Source: Nocardioides campestrisoli (GTDB lineage: Bacteria > Actinomycetota > Actinomycetes > Propionibacteriales > Nocardioidaceae). Taken from it: DNA of 64,000 nucleotides. How positions within the stretch are numbered: the stretch's first letter is position 1; the number at the start of each line of letters is the position of its first letter. The translations under genes were made by a program, and so were the position numbers. This document shows, one piece after another, positions 41,798 to 50,568 of this stretch. The notes under the pieces were generated by a model that did not search any database, was not told the origin of the DNA, and saw only the letters and a program-made list of their open reading frames with translations. The stretch covers positions 186,001 to 250,000 of the forward strand of contig NZ_CP061768.1 in assembly GCF_013624435.2 (NCBI RefSeq), read 5' to 3'.

Positions 41798-42798
41798 GCG
41801 GGCGGATCGCCGGGTTCGACCTGCTCCGCGGGATTGCGATCGGGCTGGTGATGCTGCGGCACGCACTGCCGGAGGCGTTCCCCGGCGCCGGGGTGGTCGG
41901 CGTGGTGATGTTCTTCGCGCTCAGCGGCTACCTGATCACCGGGGTGCTGCTCGCGGAGCTGGCCGGCGCCGGTCGGGTGGACCTGCGCCGGTTCTACCTG
42001 CGCCGGGCCCGGCGGCTGGTGCCCGCGCTGCTCCTGCTGGTGGTCGGCGTGGTGCTGGTGACGCTGACCCTCGACCCGCTGGGGGACCGCGACCAGCTGG
42101 GCAAGACCGTCGCGGTCGCCCTCACCTGGACCGGCAACCTGCCCTTCGGCCACGCCAGCGACGCCACCTTCCACCTGTGGACCCTGGCCACCGAGGAGCA
42201 GTTCTACCTGCTGTGGCCCGCGGTCCTGGCGCTCGCCTTCGCCCGCGGTCGGGTCGGCGTGGCGCTGGTGGGGGTGGTCTGCGCCTGCCTGGCCGCGTGC
42301 GTGGCCACCGTGGTCTGGCTGGCCGAGGCGCCGGACCTGGCCTACTCGCTGCCCACCTCGTGGGCGGTCTGCTTCGTGGTCGGCGCCGCGACCCGGGTGT
42401 ACCGCGATCGCCTCGACGCCGTCCCGCTTCCGCCCTGGACACCCGCCGTGGCGTTGCTCGGTCTTACCCTCCTCAGCGTGATTCCCTTGCGCGGTCACGC
42501 GCTCACCTACCTGGCGGGAGGTCCGGCCATCGCCCTGCTCACCGCGGTGCTGCTGGTCTGCTGGCGCGCCTGGACGCAGGTGACCGGACCTGTCCTGGGC
42601 GCCCTGGTCTGGCTGGGCACGGTCTCGTACGCGGCGTACCTGTGGAACTACCCGCTCACGGTCTGGCTGCGGCCGCATCTGGAGCACGCGGGCTTGGTGG
42701 CCGCGGTGCTCACGCTGCCGCTCGCGGCGCTCAGCTGGTACGCCGTGGAGCGGCCGCTCCAGCCGCGGCCTCGTCCGCGCGAGGCGGTGGCGGCATGA
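41794..42798 (+). CDS. Membrane acyltransferase family 3
   Basis: This 334-residue protein is almost entirely membrane helices (about ten). Its N-terminus has the family motif 'RIAGFDLLRGIAIGLVMLRH' with the conserved Asp-x-x-Arg and His, then 'MFFALSGYLITGVLL' and 'HLWTLATEEQFYLLWP'. It lacks the extra SGNH domain of OatA. Family members acylate cell-wall or lipid sugars. The membrane half of VanT serine racemase belongs to the same family, so this gene and the racemase upstream together resemble a split VanT. GTG start within the ddl stop (GTGA). Confidence 0.83.
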   Translation: MSGRIAGFDLLRGIAIGLVMLRHALPEAFPGAGVVGVVMFFALSGYLITGVLLAELAGAGRVDLRRFYLRRARRLVPALLLLVVGVVLVTLTLDPLGDRDQLGKTVAVALTWTGNLPFGHASDATFHLWTLATEEQFYLLWPAVLALAFARGRVGVALVGVVCACLAACVATVVWLAEAPDLAYSLPTSWAVCFVVGAATRVYRDRLDAVPLPPWTPAVALLGLTLLSVIPLRGHALTYLAGGPAIALLTAVLLVCWRAWTQVTGPVLGALVWLGTVSYAAYLWNYPLTVWLRPHLEHAGLVAAVLTLPLAALSWYAVERPLQPRPRPREAVAA

Positions 42799-44105
42799 CG
42801 CAGGACTGGCGGCGCTGGGCGCCCGACCTGGCCGTGGGCCTGGTGGTGCTGCTGGCCGGGCTGATCGAGGTCATGGACGCCGACTCCTACGCTTCCCGGG
42901 GGCCGCTGACGCTGGTCGCGCTGGGCACGGCCGCCGCGGCCGGGCTCAGCAGGCACGCGCCCGGGGTGGCGCTGGGGGTGATCTGGGGGATCTGCGGCAT
43001 CCAGCTGCTCGGCGGCATCGACCTGATGATCGTCCAGGTGGCGGTGGCGGTGGTCGCCTTCGGCACCGCCCGCTGGGGGTCCGTGCCGACACTGTGGCTG
43101 AGCGCGCTCTCGATCCCGGCGGCCGGTCTGCTCGTCCTCGCGCTGCTCGCCATCGACCAGCTCTCCGCGCTGCTGGAGGCGCCAGCGTTGACGAGCCTCG
43201 CCGAGCGCGTCTACTCCTACGGCGACACCTGGCAGCTGACTGTCGCCCTGATCGGGATCGGGGTGCTGGGCGTGCCCTGGCTCGCCGGTCTCGCGCTGCG
43301 CTTCATGTCCCGGGCCAAGCGCTCGGAGATCTCCCAGGTGGCCGCGGAGCAGGACGCGGCCCAGGCCCAGCGGGAGTCCGAGGAGGCGCTCGAGATCGCC
43401 CGGCTCCAGGAGGAGCAGGCCCGGCTGGCCCGCGACGTGCACGACGTGGTGGGCCACTCCCTGGCGGTGATCCTGGCCCAGGCCGAGTCGGCGCAGTACC
43501 GCCAGGACTCGGACGCCGCGGCGCTCAAGGAGACCCTGGCCACGATCGCCACCTCGGCCCGCGGCTCGCTGCGCGACGTCCGTCAGGTGCTCTCCACCAC
43601 GGCGACCGCGACCGCGGCGGCCGGGCCCGGCGGGCTGGACAGCCTGGTGGAGGGCGTCCGGGGCAGCGGCCACCGGGTGGTCTCCAGCGAGGAGGGCGCC
43701 CCGCGTCCGCTGCCGCCCGAGCTGGAGACCGTCGCCTTCCGGGTGCTCCAGGAGATGCTGACCAACGCGATCCGGCACGGGCGGCGCGACGGCGTGGTGC
43801 ACGTGGAGCGGCACTGGGAGGGTGAGCTGCGGATCGAGGTGCGCAACGAGGTCGAGCCCACCGCCGACGCCGGCGCGGAGCCGACCGGCGACGTGCCGAC
43901 CATGCCGATCCGGGCGCTGGACGAGGAGCCGTTGACGGTCTGGCTGCCCGAGGAGCCGCGCCCCTCCGCCGGTCGCGGCCTGGAGGGGATGCGTCGCCGC
44001 GTCGAGGCGGTCGGCGGGCGGCTCGACGTACGCCGTCGGCAGGAGGAGTCCGGCCCGACCTTCACCGTGACCGCGTGGATCCCGCTGCGGGCGGGTGAGT
44101 CGTGA
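42795..44105 (+). CDS. Sensor histidine kinase (HisKA_3 type)
   Basis: This 436-residue kinase has five or so membrane helices (residues 8-185), a short coiled linker, a DHp domain with the phosphoacceptor His216 (LARDVHDVVGHSLAV), and an ATPase domain with MLTNAIRHG and GRGLEGMRRRVEAVGG. An inserted segment (residues 355-410) is rich in Glu and Pro. The absence of a large outer domain suggests an intramembrane sensor of envelope stress, like LiaS or related actinobacterial kinases. It overlaps the acyltransferase (ATGA) and the response regulator (GTGA) and probably controls this operon. Confidence 0.9.
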   Translation: MTQDWRRWAPDLAVGLVVLLAGLIEVMDADSYASRGPLTLVALGTAAAAGLSRHAPGVALGVIWGICGIQLLGGIDLMIVQVAVAVVAFGTARWGSVPTLWLSALSIPAAGLLVLALLAIDQLSALLEAPALTSLAERVYSYGDTWQLTVALIGIGVLGVPWLAGLALRFMSRAKRSEISQVAAEQDAAQAQRESEEALEIARLQEEQARLARDVHDVVGHSLAVILAQAESAQYRQDSDAAALKETLATIATSARGSLRDVRQVLSTTATATAAAGPGGLDSLVEGVRGSGHRVVSSEEGAPRPLPPELETVAFRVLQEMLTNAIRHGRRDGVVHVERHWEGELRIEVRNEVEPTADAGAEPTGDVPTMPIRALDEEPLTVWLPEEPRPSAGRGLEGMRRRVEAVGGRLDVRRRQEESGPTFTVTAWIPLRAGES

Positions 44106-44773
44106 GCGCCGAGCAGATCCGGGTGCTCCTGGTCGACGACCAGGTGCTCTTCCGCGCCGGTGTCGCGGTGATCGTCGACGCCCAGGAGGGCATGTGCGTG
44201 GTCGGCGAGGCCGGTGACGGGTTCGAGGCGGTGCGCCTGGCCGACGAGCTCGAGCCGGACGTGGTGCTGATGGACATCCGGATGCCCGAGATGGACGGCG
44301 TCGAGGCGACCCGGCAGCTCTTCTCCCCCGAGCGGGTGGCCCGGCGCACCAAGCCGCTGCGGGTGGTCGTGCTGACCACCTTCAACCTCGACGACCGGGC
44401 GGCCACGGCGATCCGGCACGGTGCCAGCGGGTTCCTGCTCAAGGACACCACCCCGGTGCTGCTGCGCGACGCGATCCGCACCGTGCACGCCGGCAACGCG
44501 GTGCTCGCGCCGCAGGACCTCTCCACCCTGCTCGACGGCCAGTTCCGGTCGGCCGCCCCCGCCCCGGCGGCGTACCTGGCGCTCACCGAGAAGGAGCGGG
44601 AGATCTTCGATGCGGTGGCCCGGGGGCTGTCCAACACCGAGATCGCCGGGCAGGTCTTCACCAGCGAGTCGACGGTGAAGACCCACGTGGGCGCGATCCT
44701 GCGCAAGCTCGCGCTGCGCGACCGGGTGCAGATCGTGGTCTTCGCGCACGCGCACGGGCTGGTGGCGGGCTAG
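44102..44773 (+). CDS. LuxR/NarL-type response regulator
   Basis: This 223-residue protein has a receiver domain with the acidic pair in VDDQ (residues 12-13), phosphorylation site Asp58 (VLMDIRMPEMDGVE) and the switch Thr/Lys ('VVLTTFN', FLLKDT). The C-terminal LuxR-type helix-turn-helix reads 'LTEKEREIFDAVARGLSNTE' then STVKTHVGAILRKL. It is the partner of the preceding kinase. It is of NarL class, unlike the OmpR-class VanR, and so is not a simple copy of a van system. It converges with a small minus-strand gene, 7 bases apart. Confidence 0.92.
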   Translation: MSAEQIRVLLVDDQVLFRAGVAVIVDAQEGMCVVGEAGDGFEAVRLADELEPDVVLMDIRMPEMDGVEATRQLFSPERVARRTKPLRVVVLTTFNLDDRAATAIRHGASGFLLKDTTPVLLRDAIRTVHAGNAVLAPQDLSTLLDGQFRSAAPAPAAYLALTEKEREIFDAVARGLSNTEIAGQVFTSESTVKTHVGAILRKLALRDRVQIVVFAHAHGLVAG

Positions 44774-44780
44774 CTCGGAG

Positions 44781-45041
44781 TCACTCGAACCCGGCAGGGA
44801 CGTGGCGGAGGCGCTCCTCGGTGGTGAGACCGTCGTGCGGGACCTCCGCGTCCGCCCAGGGCGCGCCTCTGGCGAGCCAGCTGGCGCGGTAGGCGCGAGT
44901 GCTCTCGGGGCTGTGGTCCTCGTACCCGGCCTCCACCTCGCAGACAGGACAGATCTCGAAGTTCGGGGTCTCGCCGGTGATGCCCCACGGCGGCTCGCCC
45001 CAGTCGTAGCCGCAGACACGGCAGTGGTGGTGGACGGTCAT
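44781..45041 (-). CDS. Small zinc-ribbon/rubredoxin-like protein, 86 aa
   Basis: This small protein has two metal-binding knuckles, CRVCGYDWG (Cys7, Cys10) and ICPVCEVEAGYED (Cys31, Cys34), which together can bind one zinc or iron. The C-terminal half is helical and charged (SPESTRAYRASWLARG). The layout resembles CPCC/rubredoxin-like domains found near nucleic-acid or stress proteins, but the family role is not known. The start is the ATG at 45041; an AGGA lies before it. It is divergent from the CoA-racemase gene. Confidence 0.7.
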   Translation of the reverse strand: MTVHHHCRVCGYDWGEPPWGITGETPNFEICPVCEVEAGYEDHSPESTRAYRASWLARGAPWADAEVPHDGLTTEERLRHVPAGFE

Positions 45042-45100
45042 GTCGAGTCCTAGGGCGAGAGGAAGTAGTGCGGCGCGGTCCTGACTGACATGAGTCAACC

Positions 45101-45122
45101 GTGACAGCAGTTCTGTCACAAT
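45101..45122 (+). promoter_or_regulatory. MerR-type operator and -10 before the CoA-racemase gene
   Basis: GTGACA (45101-45106) and TGTCAC (45114-45119) form an inverted repeat with a 7-base spacer. CACAAT (45117-45122) is a -10-like element at its right end, and a weak -35 GAGTCA (45092-45097) is 19 bases upstream of it. Spacing, half-sites and the trailing AAT match the site before the thiolase gene exactly (see 61775-61806). An additional TGACT-N6-AGTCA repeat lies at 45082-45097. Confidence 0.65.
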
Positions 45123-45129
45123 GTGGCGC

Positions 45130-46281
45130 ATGACATACGAGCTCGGTCAGGGAACGGGTCCGCTCAAGGGCGTCAAGGTGGTCGAGATCGCCGGGATCGG
45201 GCCGGGGCCGCACGCCTGCACTCTCCTGGCCGACCTCGGCGCCGACGTGATCCGGGTCGAGCGTCCCGGCGGCAACCCGCTCGGCGGTGGCGCGCACGAC
45301 TTGCTCACCCGCGGTCGGCCCAGCGTCGCGCTCGACCTCAAGAAGCCGGAGGCGGTCGCGGCCGTCCTCGACCTGGTCGCGAGCGCGGACGTGCTGGTCG
45401 AGGGGATGCGACCCGGGGTCACCGAGCGCCTCGGCCTTGGACCCGAGGACTGCTGGTCACGGAACCCCGCGTTGGTCTACGGCCGGATGACCGGGTGGGG
45501 ACAGGACGGGCCGCTGGCCGAGGTCGCGGGCCACGACATGAACTACGTCGCCGCCTCCGGCGTCCTGCACGGCCTCGGCCAGGACCCGGCGCGGCCGCAC
45601 TTCCCGACCAACCTGCTCGGCGACTTCGGCGGTGGCTCGGCCTACTTGGTGATCGGCGTGCTGGCCGCCCTGCTCGAGGCCAGGCTGTCGGGCCGGGGAC
45701 AGGTGGTGGACGCCGCGATCGTCGACGGTGCCGCGCACCTCAACCTGATGGGCGCGAGCCTGCAGGCCATGGGCGTGCTGGACGAGCGCCGGGCGGCCTC
45801 CATGCTCGACGGCGGCGTCCCCTACTACGACGTCTACGAGACCTCCGACGGCAAGCACCTCTCGGTCGGCGCGCTGGAGCCCCAGTTCTACGCCGAGCTC
45901 CTACGCGTGCTCGATCTCGAGGACCTGCCCGACCGCAACGACCCGGCCAACCTGGCGGCCATCCGCGAGGCGTTCACCGCGCGCTTCGCCGAGCGCACCC
46001 AGGCCGAGTGGGCCGAGCTCTTCGACGGCACCGACGCCTGCGTCTTCCCGATCGTGCCGATGCGGGAGGCCGCCAGGCACCCGCACCTGGCCGCTCGGGG
46101 CACGTACGTCGAGCCCGACGGCGTGCTCCAGCCCGCACCCGCGCCACGGTTCTCGCGGACCGAGGCGACGCTCCGGCGCTCGCCCGAGGCCGTCGGTGCC
46201 AGCACCCGCGACGCGCTGACCGCCTGGGGTGTCGCGGACGTGGAGAAGCTGATCGAGTCCGGGGCCGCCGTCCAGTCCTGA
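45130..46281 (+). CDS. CaiB/BaiF-type CoA enzyme, alpha-methylacyl-CoA racemase-like
   Basis: This 383-residue protein has the class III CoA-transferase/racemase fold. The motif GHDMNYVAASG holds His135 and LLGDFGGGSAY holds Asp165, the catalytic pair of alpha-methylacyl-CoA racemase, so it probably interconverts (2R)- and (2S)-methylacyl-CoA in breakdown of methyl-branched fatty acids or sterol side chains. The ATG at 45130 is preferred over the ATG at 45121, because the latter lies inside the likely -10 (CACAAT) and 45130 fits a leaderless start 7 bases after it. The operator it shares with the thiolase gene supports a role in acyl-CoA metabolism. Confidence 0.85.
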   Translation: MTYELGQGTGPLKGVKVVEIAGIGPGPHACTLLADLGADVIRVERPGGNPLGGGAHDLLTRGRPSVALDLKKPEAVAAVLDLVASADVLVEGMRPGVTERLGLGPEDCWSRNPALVYGRMTGWGQDGPLAEVAGHDMNYVAASGVLHGLGQDPARPHFPTNLLGDFGGGSAYLVIGVLAALLEARLSGRGQVVDAAIVDGAAHLNLMGASLQAMGVLDERRAASMLDGGVPYYDVYETSDGKHLSVGALEPQFYAELLRVLDLEDLPDRNDPANLAAIREAFTARFAERTQAEWAELFDGTDACVFPIVPMREAARHPHLAARGTYVEPDGVLQPAPAPRFSRTEATLRRSPEAVGASTRDALTAWGVADVEKLIESGAAVQS

Positions 46282-46317
46282 GCGCCGCGGGGACGCTGTC
46301 CCTAGGCTGGGGGAACC

Positions 46318-48060
46318 ATGCTGATCCGGCTCCTGCGCGAGCACCTCGCGCCGTACCGCTCCTGGCTGGCGGCGGTGGTCGCCTTCCAGGCCGTCGGCGT
46401 GCTCGCCTCCCTCTTCCTGCCGAGCCTGAACGCCGACATCATCGACAACGGCGTGACCACCGGCGACACCGGCTACATCGTGCGCACCGGCGGCGTCATG
46501 CTGGCGGTCTCGCTGCTCCAGGTCGTCGGCTCGGTGGGGGCCGCCTGGTTCGGCGCGCGGACCGCGATGAGCCTGGGTCGCGACCTGCGTGGCGCGCTCT
46601 TCTCCCGGGTCGGCACCTTCTCAGCCCGCGAGGTGGGCGCCTTCGGGGCGCCCTCGCTGATCACCCGCACCACCAACGACGTGCAGCAGGTGCAGATGCT
46701 GGTGGCGATGGCCTGCATCATCGCCGTCACCTCGCCGCTGATGATGGTCGGTGGGGTGGTGATGGCGCTGCGCGAGGACGCGGGCCTCGGGTGGTTGCTG
46801 GCCGTGGTGGTGCCGGCGCTCTTCGTCTGCGTCGGCCTGGTGGTCAGCCGGCTGGTGCCCAACTTCCGGCGGATGCAGATCCGGATCGACGCGGTCAACC
46901 GGATCCTGCGCGAGCAGATCGCCGGCATCCGGGTGGTCCGGGCGTTCGTCCGCGAGCCCTACGAGACCGCCCGCTTCGGCCGGGCCAACGACGAGCTCAC
47001 CGACTCGGCGCTGCGCGCCGGGCGGTGGATGGCCGCGCTCTTCCCGCTGGTCATCTGGGTGGTCAACCTGGGCAGCGTCGCGGTCATCTGGTTCGGCGGC
47101 CACCGGGTCGCCGACGGGGACGCCGGCGTCGGGTCGCTGACCGCCTTCCTGGCCTACCTGATGCTGATCCTGATGAGCGTGATGATGGCGACCTTCATGC
47201 TGATGCAGGTGCCGCGCGCGGCGGTCTGCGCCGAGCGGATCGCCGAGGTGCTCGACACCCGGACCTCGCTGGGCGCCCCCGAGCACCCCGAGCCGCTGGA
47301 CCCCGAGCGCAGCGGCTGGGTCGACCTGGAGCAGGTGGGCTTCGCCTACCCGGGCGCCGAGGTCCCGGTCCTGCACGACGTCTCCTTCTCCGCGCGACCC
47401 GGCCAGACTGTGGCCGTGGTCGGCTCGACCGGCTCGGGCAAGACCACCCTGGTCAACCTGGTCGCGCGGCTGCTCGACGTCACCGCCGGCGAGGTGCGGG
47501 TGGCCGGGCACGACGTACGCCGGGTGGCCCCCGAGGAGCTCTGGTCGCAGCTGGGGCTGGTGCCCCAGCGGGCCTGGCTGTTCAGCGGGACGGTGCGCAG
47601 CAACCTCCTGCACGGGCGGCCCGAGGCCGGCGAGGATGACCTATGGGCGGCGCTGGAGATCGCCCAGGCGCGCGACTTCGTCGAGGCCCTCCCCGAGGGA
47701 CTGGACACCGCGGTCTCCCAGGGCGGCACGAACTTCTCCGGCGGCCAGCGGCAGCGGCTGGCGATCGCCCGGGCGCTGGTCCGCCGGCCCAGCCTCTACC
47801 TGTTCGACGACGCCTTCTCCGCGCTGGACGTGGCCACCGACGCCCGGCTGCGCGCCGCACTCCGCCCCGCCACCCGGGACGCCACCGTGCTCGTGGTCGC
47901 CCAGCGGGTCTCCACGATCCTGGAGGCCGACCTGATCGTCGTCCTCGAGGACGGTCGGGTGGTCGGCCGCGGCACCCACGCCGAGCTGCTGGCCGGCTGC
48001 GAGCCCTACCAGGAGATCGTCGCCTCCCAGCTCGGCACCGACGAGGAGGTGCCGGCATGA
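46318..48060 (+). CDS. ABC exporter half-transporter with degenerate ATP site
   Basis: This 580-residue protein has a six-helix type IV exporter membrane domain (residues 15-310) and an ATPase domain with Walker A GSTGSGKTT, signature FSGGQRQRLAIARAL and Walker B LYLFDDAFSALD. The catalytic Glu after Walker B is replaced by Asp498 (FDDAFS). This is typical of one half of heterodimeric exporters such as TM287/288 and TmrAB, where one ATP site is degenerate. TAGGCT lies upstream with a short leader containing GGGGGAA. It overlaps its partner by 4 bases (ATGA). The substrate (drug or lipid) is unknown. Confidence 0.9.
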   Translation: MLIRLLREHLAPYRSWLAAVVAFQAVGVLASLFLPSLNADIIDNGVTTGDTGYIVRTGGVMLAVSLLQVVGSVGAAWFGARTAMSLGRDLRGALFSRVGTFSAREVGAFGAPSLITRTTNDVQQVQMLVAMACIIAVTSPLMMVGGVVMALREDAGLGWLLAVVVPALFVCVGLVVSRLVPNFRRMQIRIDAVNRILREQIAGIRVVRAFVREPYETARFGRANDELTDSALRAGRWMAALFPLVIWVVNLGSVAVIWFGGHRVADGDAGVGSLTAFLAYLMLILMSVMMATFMLMQVPRAAVCAERIAEVLDTRTSLGAPEHPEPLDPERSGWVDLEQVGFAYPGAEVPVLHDVSFSARPGQTVAVVGSTGSGKTTLVNLVARLLDVTAGEVRVAGHDVRRVAPEELWSQLGLVPQRAWLFSGTVRSNLLHGRPEAGEDDLWAALEIAQARDFVEALPEGLDTAVSQGGTNFSGGQRQRLAIARALVRRPSLYLFDDAFSALDVATDARLRAALRPATRDATVLVVAQRVSTILEADLIVVLEDGRVVGRGTHAELLAGCEPYQEIVASQLGTDEEVPA

Positions 48061-49964
48061 GCGGGCTGAAGGAGACCGAGAGGGTCGCCGCCCCCGGGCC
48101 CCGGCACGGCGGCGGACCCGCGGCGGTGGGGGAGAAGGCTCAGGACTTCCGGCACTCCGCGCGCCGGCTGGTCGGCCTGCTGCGCCCCGACCGGCTGACC
48201 TCGGTGCTGGTGGTGGTCTTCGCGGTGGTCTCGGTCGCGCTGACCGCCGCCGGGCCCTACGTGCTGGGCCGGGCCACCGACCTGGTCTTCACCGGCGCGG
48301 TGGGCGGCACGTTCGCCCCCGGCACGCCGGACTCCCAGCTGCCCGAGGCGATCCGTGGCCAGGGGGTGGTCCCCGGCGCCGGGGTCGACTTCTCCGCCGT
48401 CGGCCGGGTGCTGCTGCTGGTGGTGGCCATCTACGCAGCCGCCTCCCTGCTGGCATGGCTCCAGGGCTACCTGGTCAACGACGTGGTGCAGGGCACCGTG
48501 CGCCGGATGCGGGGCGAGGTGGAGCGCAAGATCAACCGGCTGCCACTGGCCGCGGTCGACCGGTCCTCGCGCGGTGAGCTGCTGAGCCGGGTCACCAACG
48601 ACATCGACAACGTCAGCCAGAGCCTCCAGCAGACGATGAGCCAGCTGCTCACCTCGCTGCTCACCCTGGTCGCGGTGCTGGGGATGATGCTGTGGATCTC
48701 GCCCACCCTGGCGCTGGTCTCCCTGGTCTCGGTGCCGATCTCGCTGCTGGTGGCGCGGACGATCATGAAGCGCTCCCAGGGCCGGTTCAAGGCGCAGTGG
48801 CGGCGTACCGGCGCGCTCAACTCCCAGGTGGAGGAGGCGTTCTCCGGGCACGCGCTGGTCAAGGTCTTCGGCCGCCAGGAGGAGGTGGAGCGCACCTTCG
48901 CCGAGGAGAACGAGCAGCTCTTCCGGGCCAGCTTCGGCGCGCAGTTCGTGAGCGGCCTGATCATGCCCGCGCTGATGTTCGTCGGGAACCTGGGCTACGT
49001 GGTGATCGCGGTGGTCGGCGGGCTCCGGGTCGCCAGCGGCACGCTCAGCCTCGGCGACGTGCAGGCGTTCATCCAGTACGCACGGCAGTTCAACCAGCCG
49101 CTGAGCCAGGTCGCCTCGATGGCCAACCTGCTCCAGTCCGGCGTCGCCTCGGCCGAGCGCGTCTTCGAGCTGCTCGACGCCGAGGAGGAGCCGCTCGACC
49201 CACCGGAGACCGGGGCTCGGGTGACCCGGGGCGAGGTCGTCTTCGACGACGTGTCGTTCTCCTACGACCCCGAGCGCCCGCTGATCAGCCACCTCTCGCT
49301 GGTCGCCCGGCCGGGCCAGACGGTGGCGATCGTCGGGCCGACCGGCGCCGGCAAGACGACCCTGGTCAACCTGCTGATGCGCTTCTACGACCTCGACGGC
49401 GGCCGGATCACCGTCGACGGCCACGACATCGCCTCCCTGCCGCGTGCCGAGCTGCGTCGCCGGATCGGGATGGTGCTCCAGGACGCCTGGCTCTTCGGCG
49501 GCACGATCCGCGACAACATCGCCTACGGCCGCCCCGAGGCGACCGAGGAGGAGGTGCTGGCGGCGGCCCGGGCGACGTTCGTGGACCGGTTCGTCCACTC
49601 GCTGCCCGAGGGCTACGACACGGTGCTCACCGAGGACGGGGCCAACCTCTCGGCCGGGGAGCGGCAGCTGCTCACCATCGCCCGGGCGTTCCTGATCGAC
49701 CCGGCGCTGCTGATCCTGGACGAGGCGACCTCCTCGGTCGACACCCGCACCGAGCTGCTGCTCCAGCACGCGATGGCGGCGCTGCGCACCGACCGGACGT
49801 CGTTCGTGATCGCGCACCGGCTCTCCACCATCCGCGACGCCGACCTGATCCTGGTGATGGAGGACGGGGCGATCGTCGAGCAGGGCACCCACGAGGAGCT
49901 GCTGGCCGCCGAGGGCGCCTACGCGAGGCTCTACCGGTCGCAGTTCGCGGCGGCTGCCACCTGA
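48057..49964 (+). CDS. ABC exporter half-transporter, canonical partner
   Basis: This 635-residue partner has a longer N-terminus, a six-helix membrane domain with an outer loop after the first helix (GGTFAPGTPDSQLPEAIRG), and an ATPase domain. That domain has Walker A GPTGAGKTT, Q-loop LQDAWLFGGTIRDN, signature LSAGERQLLTIARAF and a full Walker B with catalytic Glu (LLILDEATSSVD). Together with the preceding half it should form an asymmetric exporter at the cytoplasmic membrane. The two start/stop codons overlap, which fits equal synthesis. A DUF421 gene follows closely. Confidence 0.92.
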   Translation: MSGLKETERVAAPGPRHGGGPAAVGEKAQDFRHSARRLVGLLRPDRLTSVLVVVFAVVSVALTAAGPYVLGRATDLVFTGAVGGTFAPGTPDSQLPEAIRGQGVVPGAGVDFSAVGRVLLLVVAIYAAASLLAWLQGYLVNDVVQGTVRRMRGEVERKINRLPLAAVDRSSRGELLSRVTNDIDNVSQSLQQTMSQLLTSLLTLVAVLGMMLWISPTLALVSLVSVPISLLVARTIMKRSQGRFKAQWRRTGALNSQVEEAFSGHALVKVFGRQEEVERTFAEENEQLFRASFGAQFVSGLIMPALMFVGNLGYVVIAVVGGLRVASGTLSLGDVQAFIQYARQFNQPLSQVASMANLLQSGVASAERVFELLDAEEEPLDPPETGARVTRGEVVFDDVSFSYDPERPLISHLSLVARPGQTVAIVGPTGAGKTTLVNLLMRFYDLDGGRITVDGHDIASLPRAELRRRIGMVLQDAWLFGGTIRDNIAYGRPEATEEEVLAAARATFVDRFVHSLPEGYDTVLTEDGANLSAGERQLLTIARAFLIDPALLILDEATSSVDTRTELLLQHAMAALRTDRTSFVIAHRLSTIRDADLILVMEDGAIVEQGTHEELLAAEGAYARLYRSQFAAAAT

Positions 49965-49975
49965 GAAGGTGGGGC

Positions 49976-50506
49976 ATGCCTGACTTCGCCTCGATCTTCG
50001 TGCCCACGGCGCCGATCCTCGAGCTGGTGCTGCGCGGCACCGTGACCTTCCTGGCCCTGATGCTGCTGATGCGCCTGGTCGGCCAGCGGGAGTCCGGAGG
50101 GCTCGGCCTCACCGACCTGCTGCTGGTCGTCCTCGTGGTCGACGCCTCCAGCGCGGGGCTGACCGGGGAGGCCAGCTCGATCGGCGACGGCCTGGTCCTG
50201 GTGGTCACGCTGCTGTGCTGGAGCGTGGCGCTGGACGCGGTGGGCTACCGGTGGCCCCGGCTGGGTCGGGTGCTGAAGGCGAGGCCGAAGCCGCTGATCC
50301 GCGACGGCGAGCTCGACCGGCGGGTGATGCGCCGCGAGTTCATGACCTACGACGAGGTGATGTCCCAGCTGCGGCTGCACGGGATCGAGGACGTCGCCCG
50401 GGTCCGTCGTGCCTACCTGGAGCCCAACGGGATGGTCAGCGTGCTGCTGTCCGAGGCGTCAGCCGGTGACAACGCCGAGGACGCCCTGCGACCTCCCGCC
50501 GTCTGA
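49976..50506 (+). CDS. DUF421/YetF-type membrane protein
   Basis: This 176-residue protein has three N-terminal membrane helices (residues 12-90) with the family motif 'LVLRGTVTFLALMLLMRLVG' and then LTDLLLVVLVVDAS. A small soluble domain follows with 'KPLIRDGELDRRVMRREFMT' and the conserved 'SQLRLHGIEDVARVRRAYLE'. The family is widespread and its role unresolved. It starts 11 bases after the ABC exporter and is probably in the same operon. Confidence 0.83.
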   Translation: MPDFASIFVPTAPILELVLRGTVTFLALMLLMRLVGQRESGGLGLTDLLLVVLVVDASSAGLTGEASSIGDGLVLVVTLLCWSVALDAVGYRWPRLGRVLKARPKPLIRDGELDRRVMRREFMTYDEVMSQLRLHGIEDVARVRRAYLEPNGMVSVLLSEASAGDNAEDALRPPAV

Positions 50507-50568
50507 GGCCGTGATCTGAGCCCTCCGGGGTACTGACGCCGGCCCGATACCCACGGTATGTTCCGCGA

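Noticed and set aside
39064..44773. Classical VanA-type (D-Ala-D-Lac) resistance cluster
   Set aside because: No VanH dehydrogenase is present, the ligase keeps the Tyr of D-amino-acid ligases, and the regulator class differs from VanR.
45121..45129. ATG at 45121 as start of the CoA-racemase gene
   Set aside because: It lies inside the probable -10 element; the ATG at 45130 fits better.
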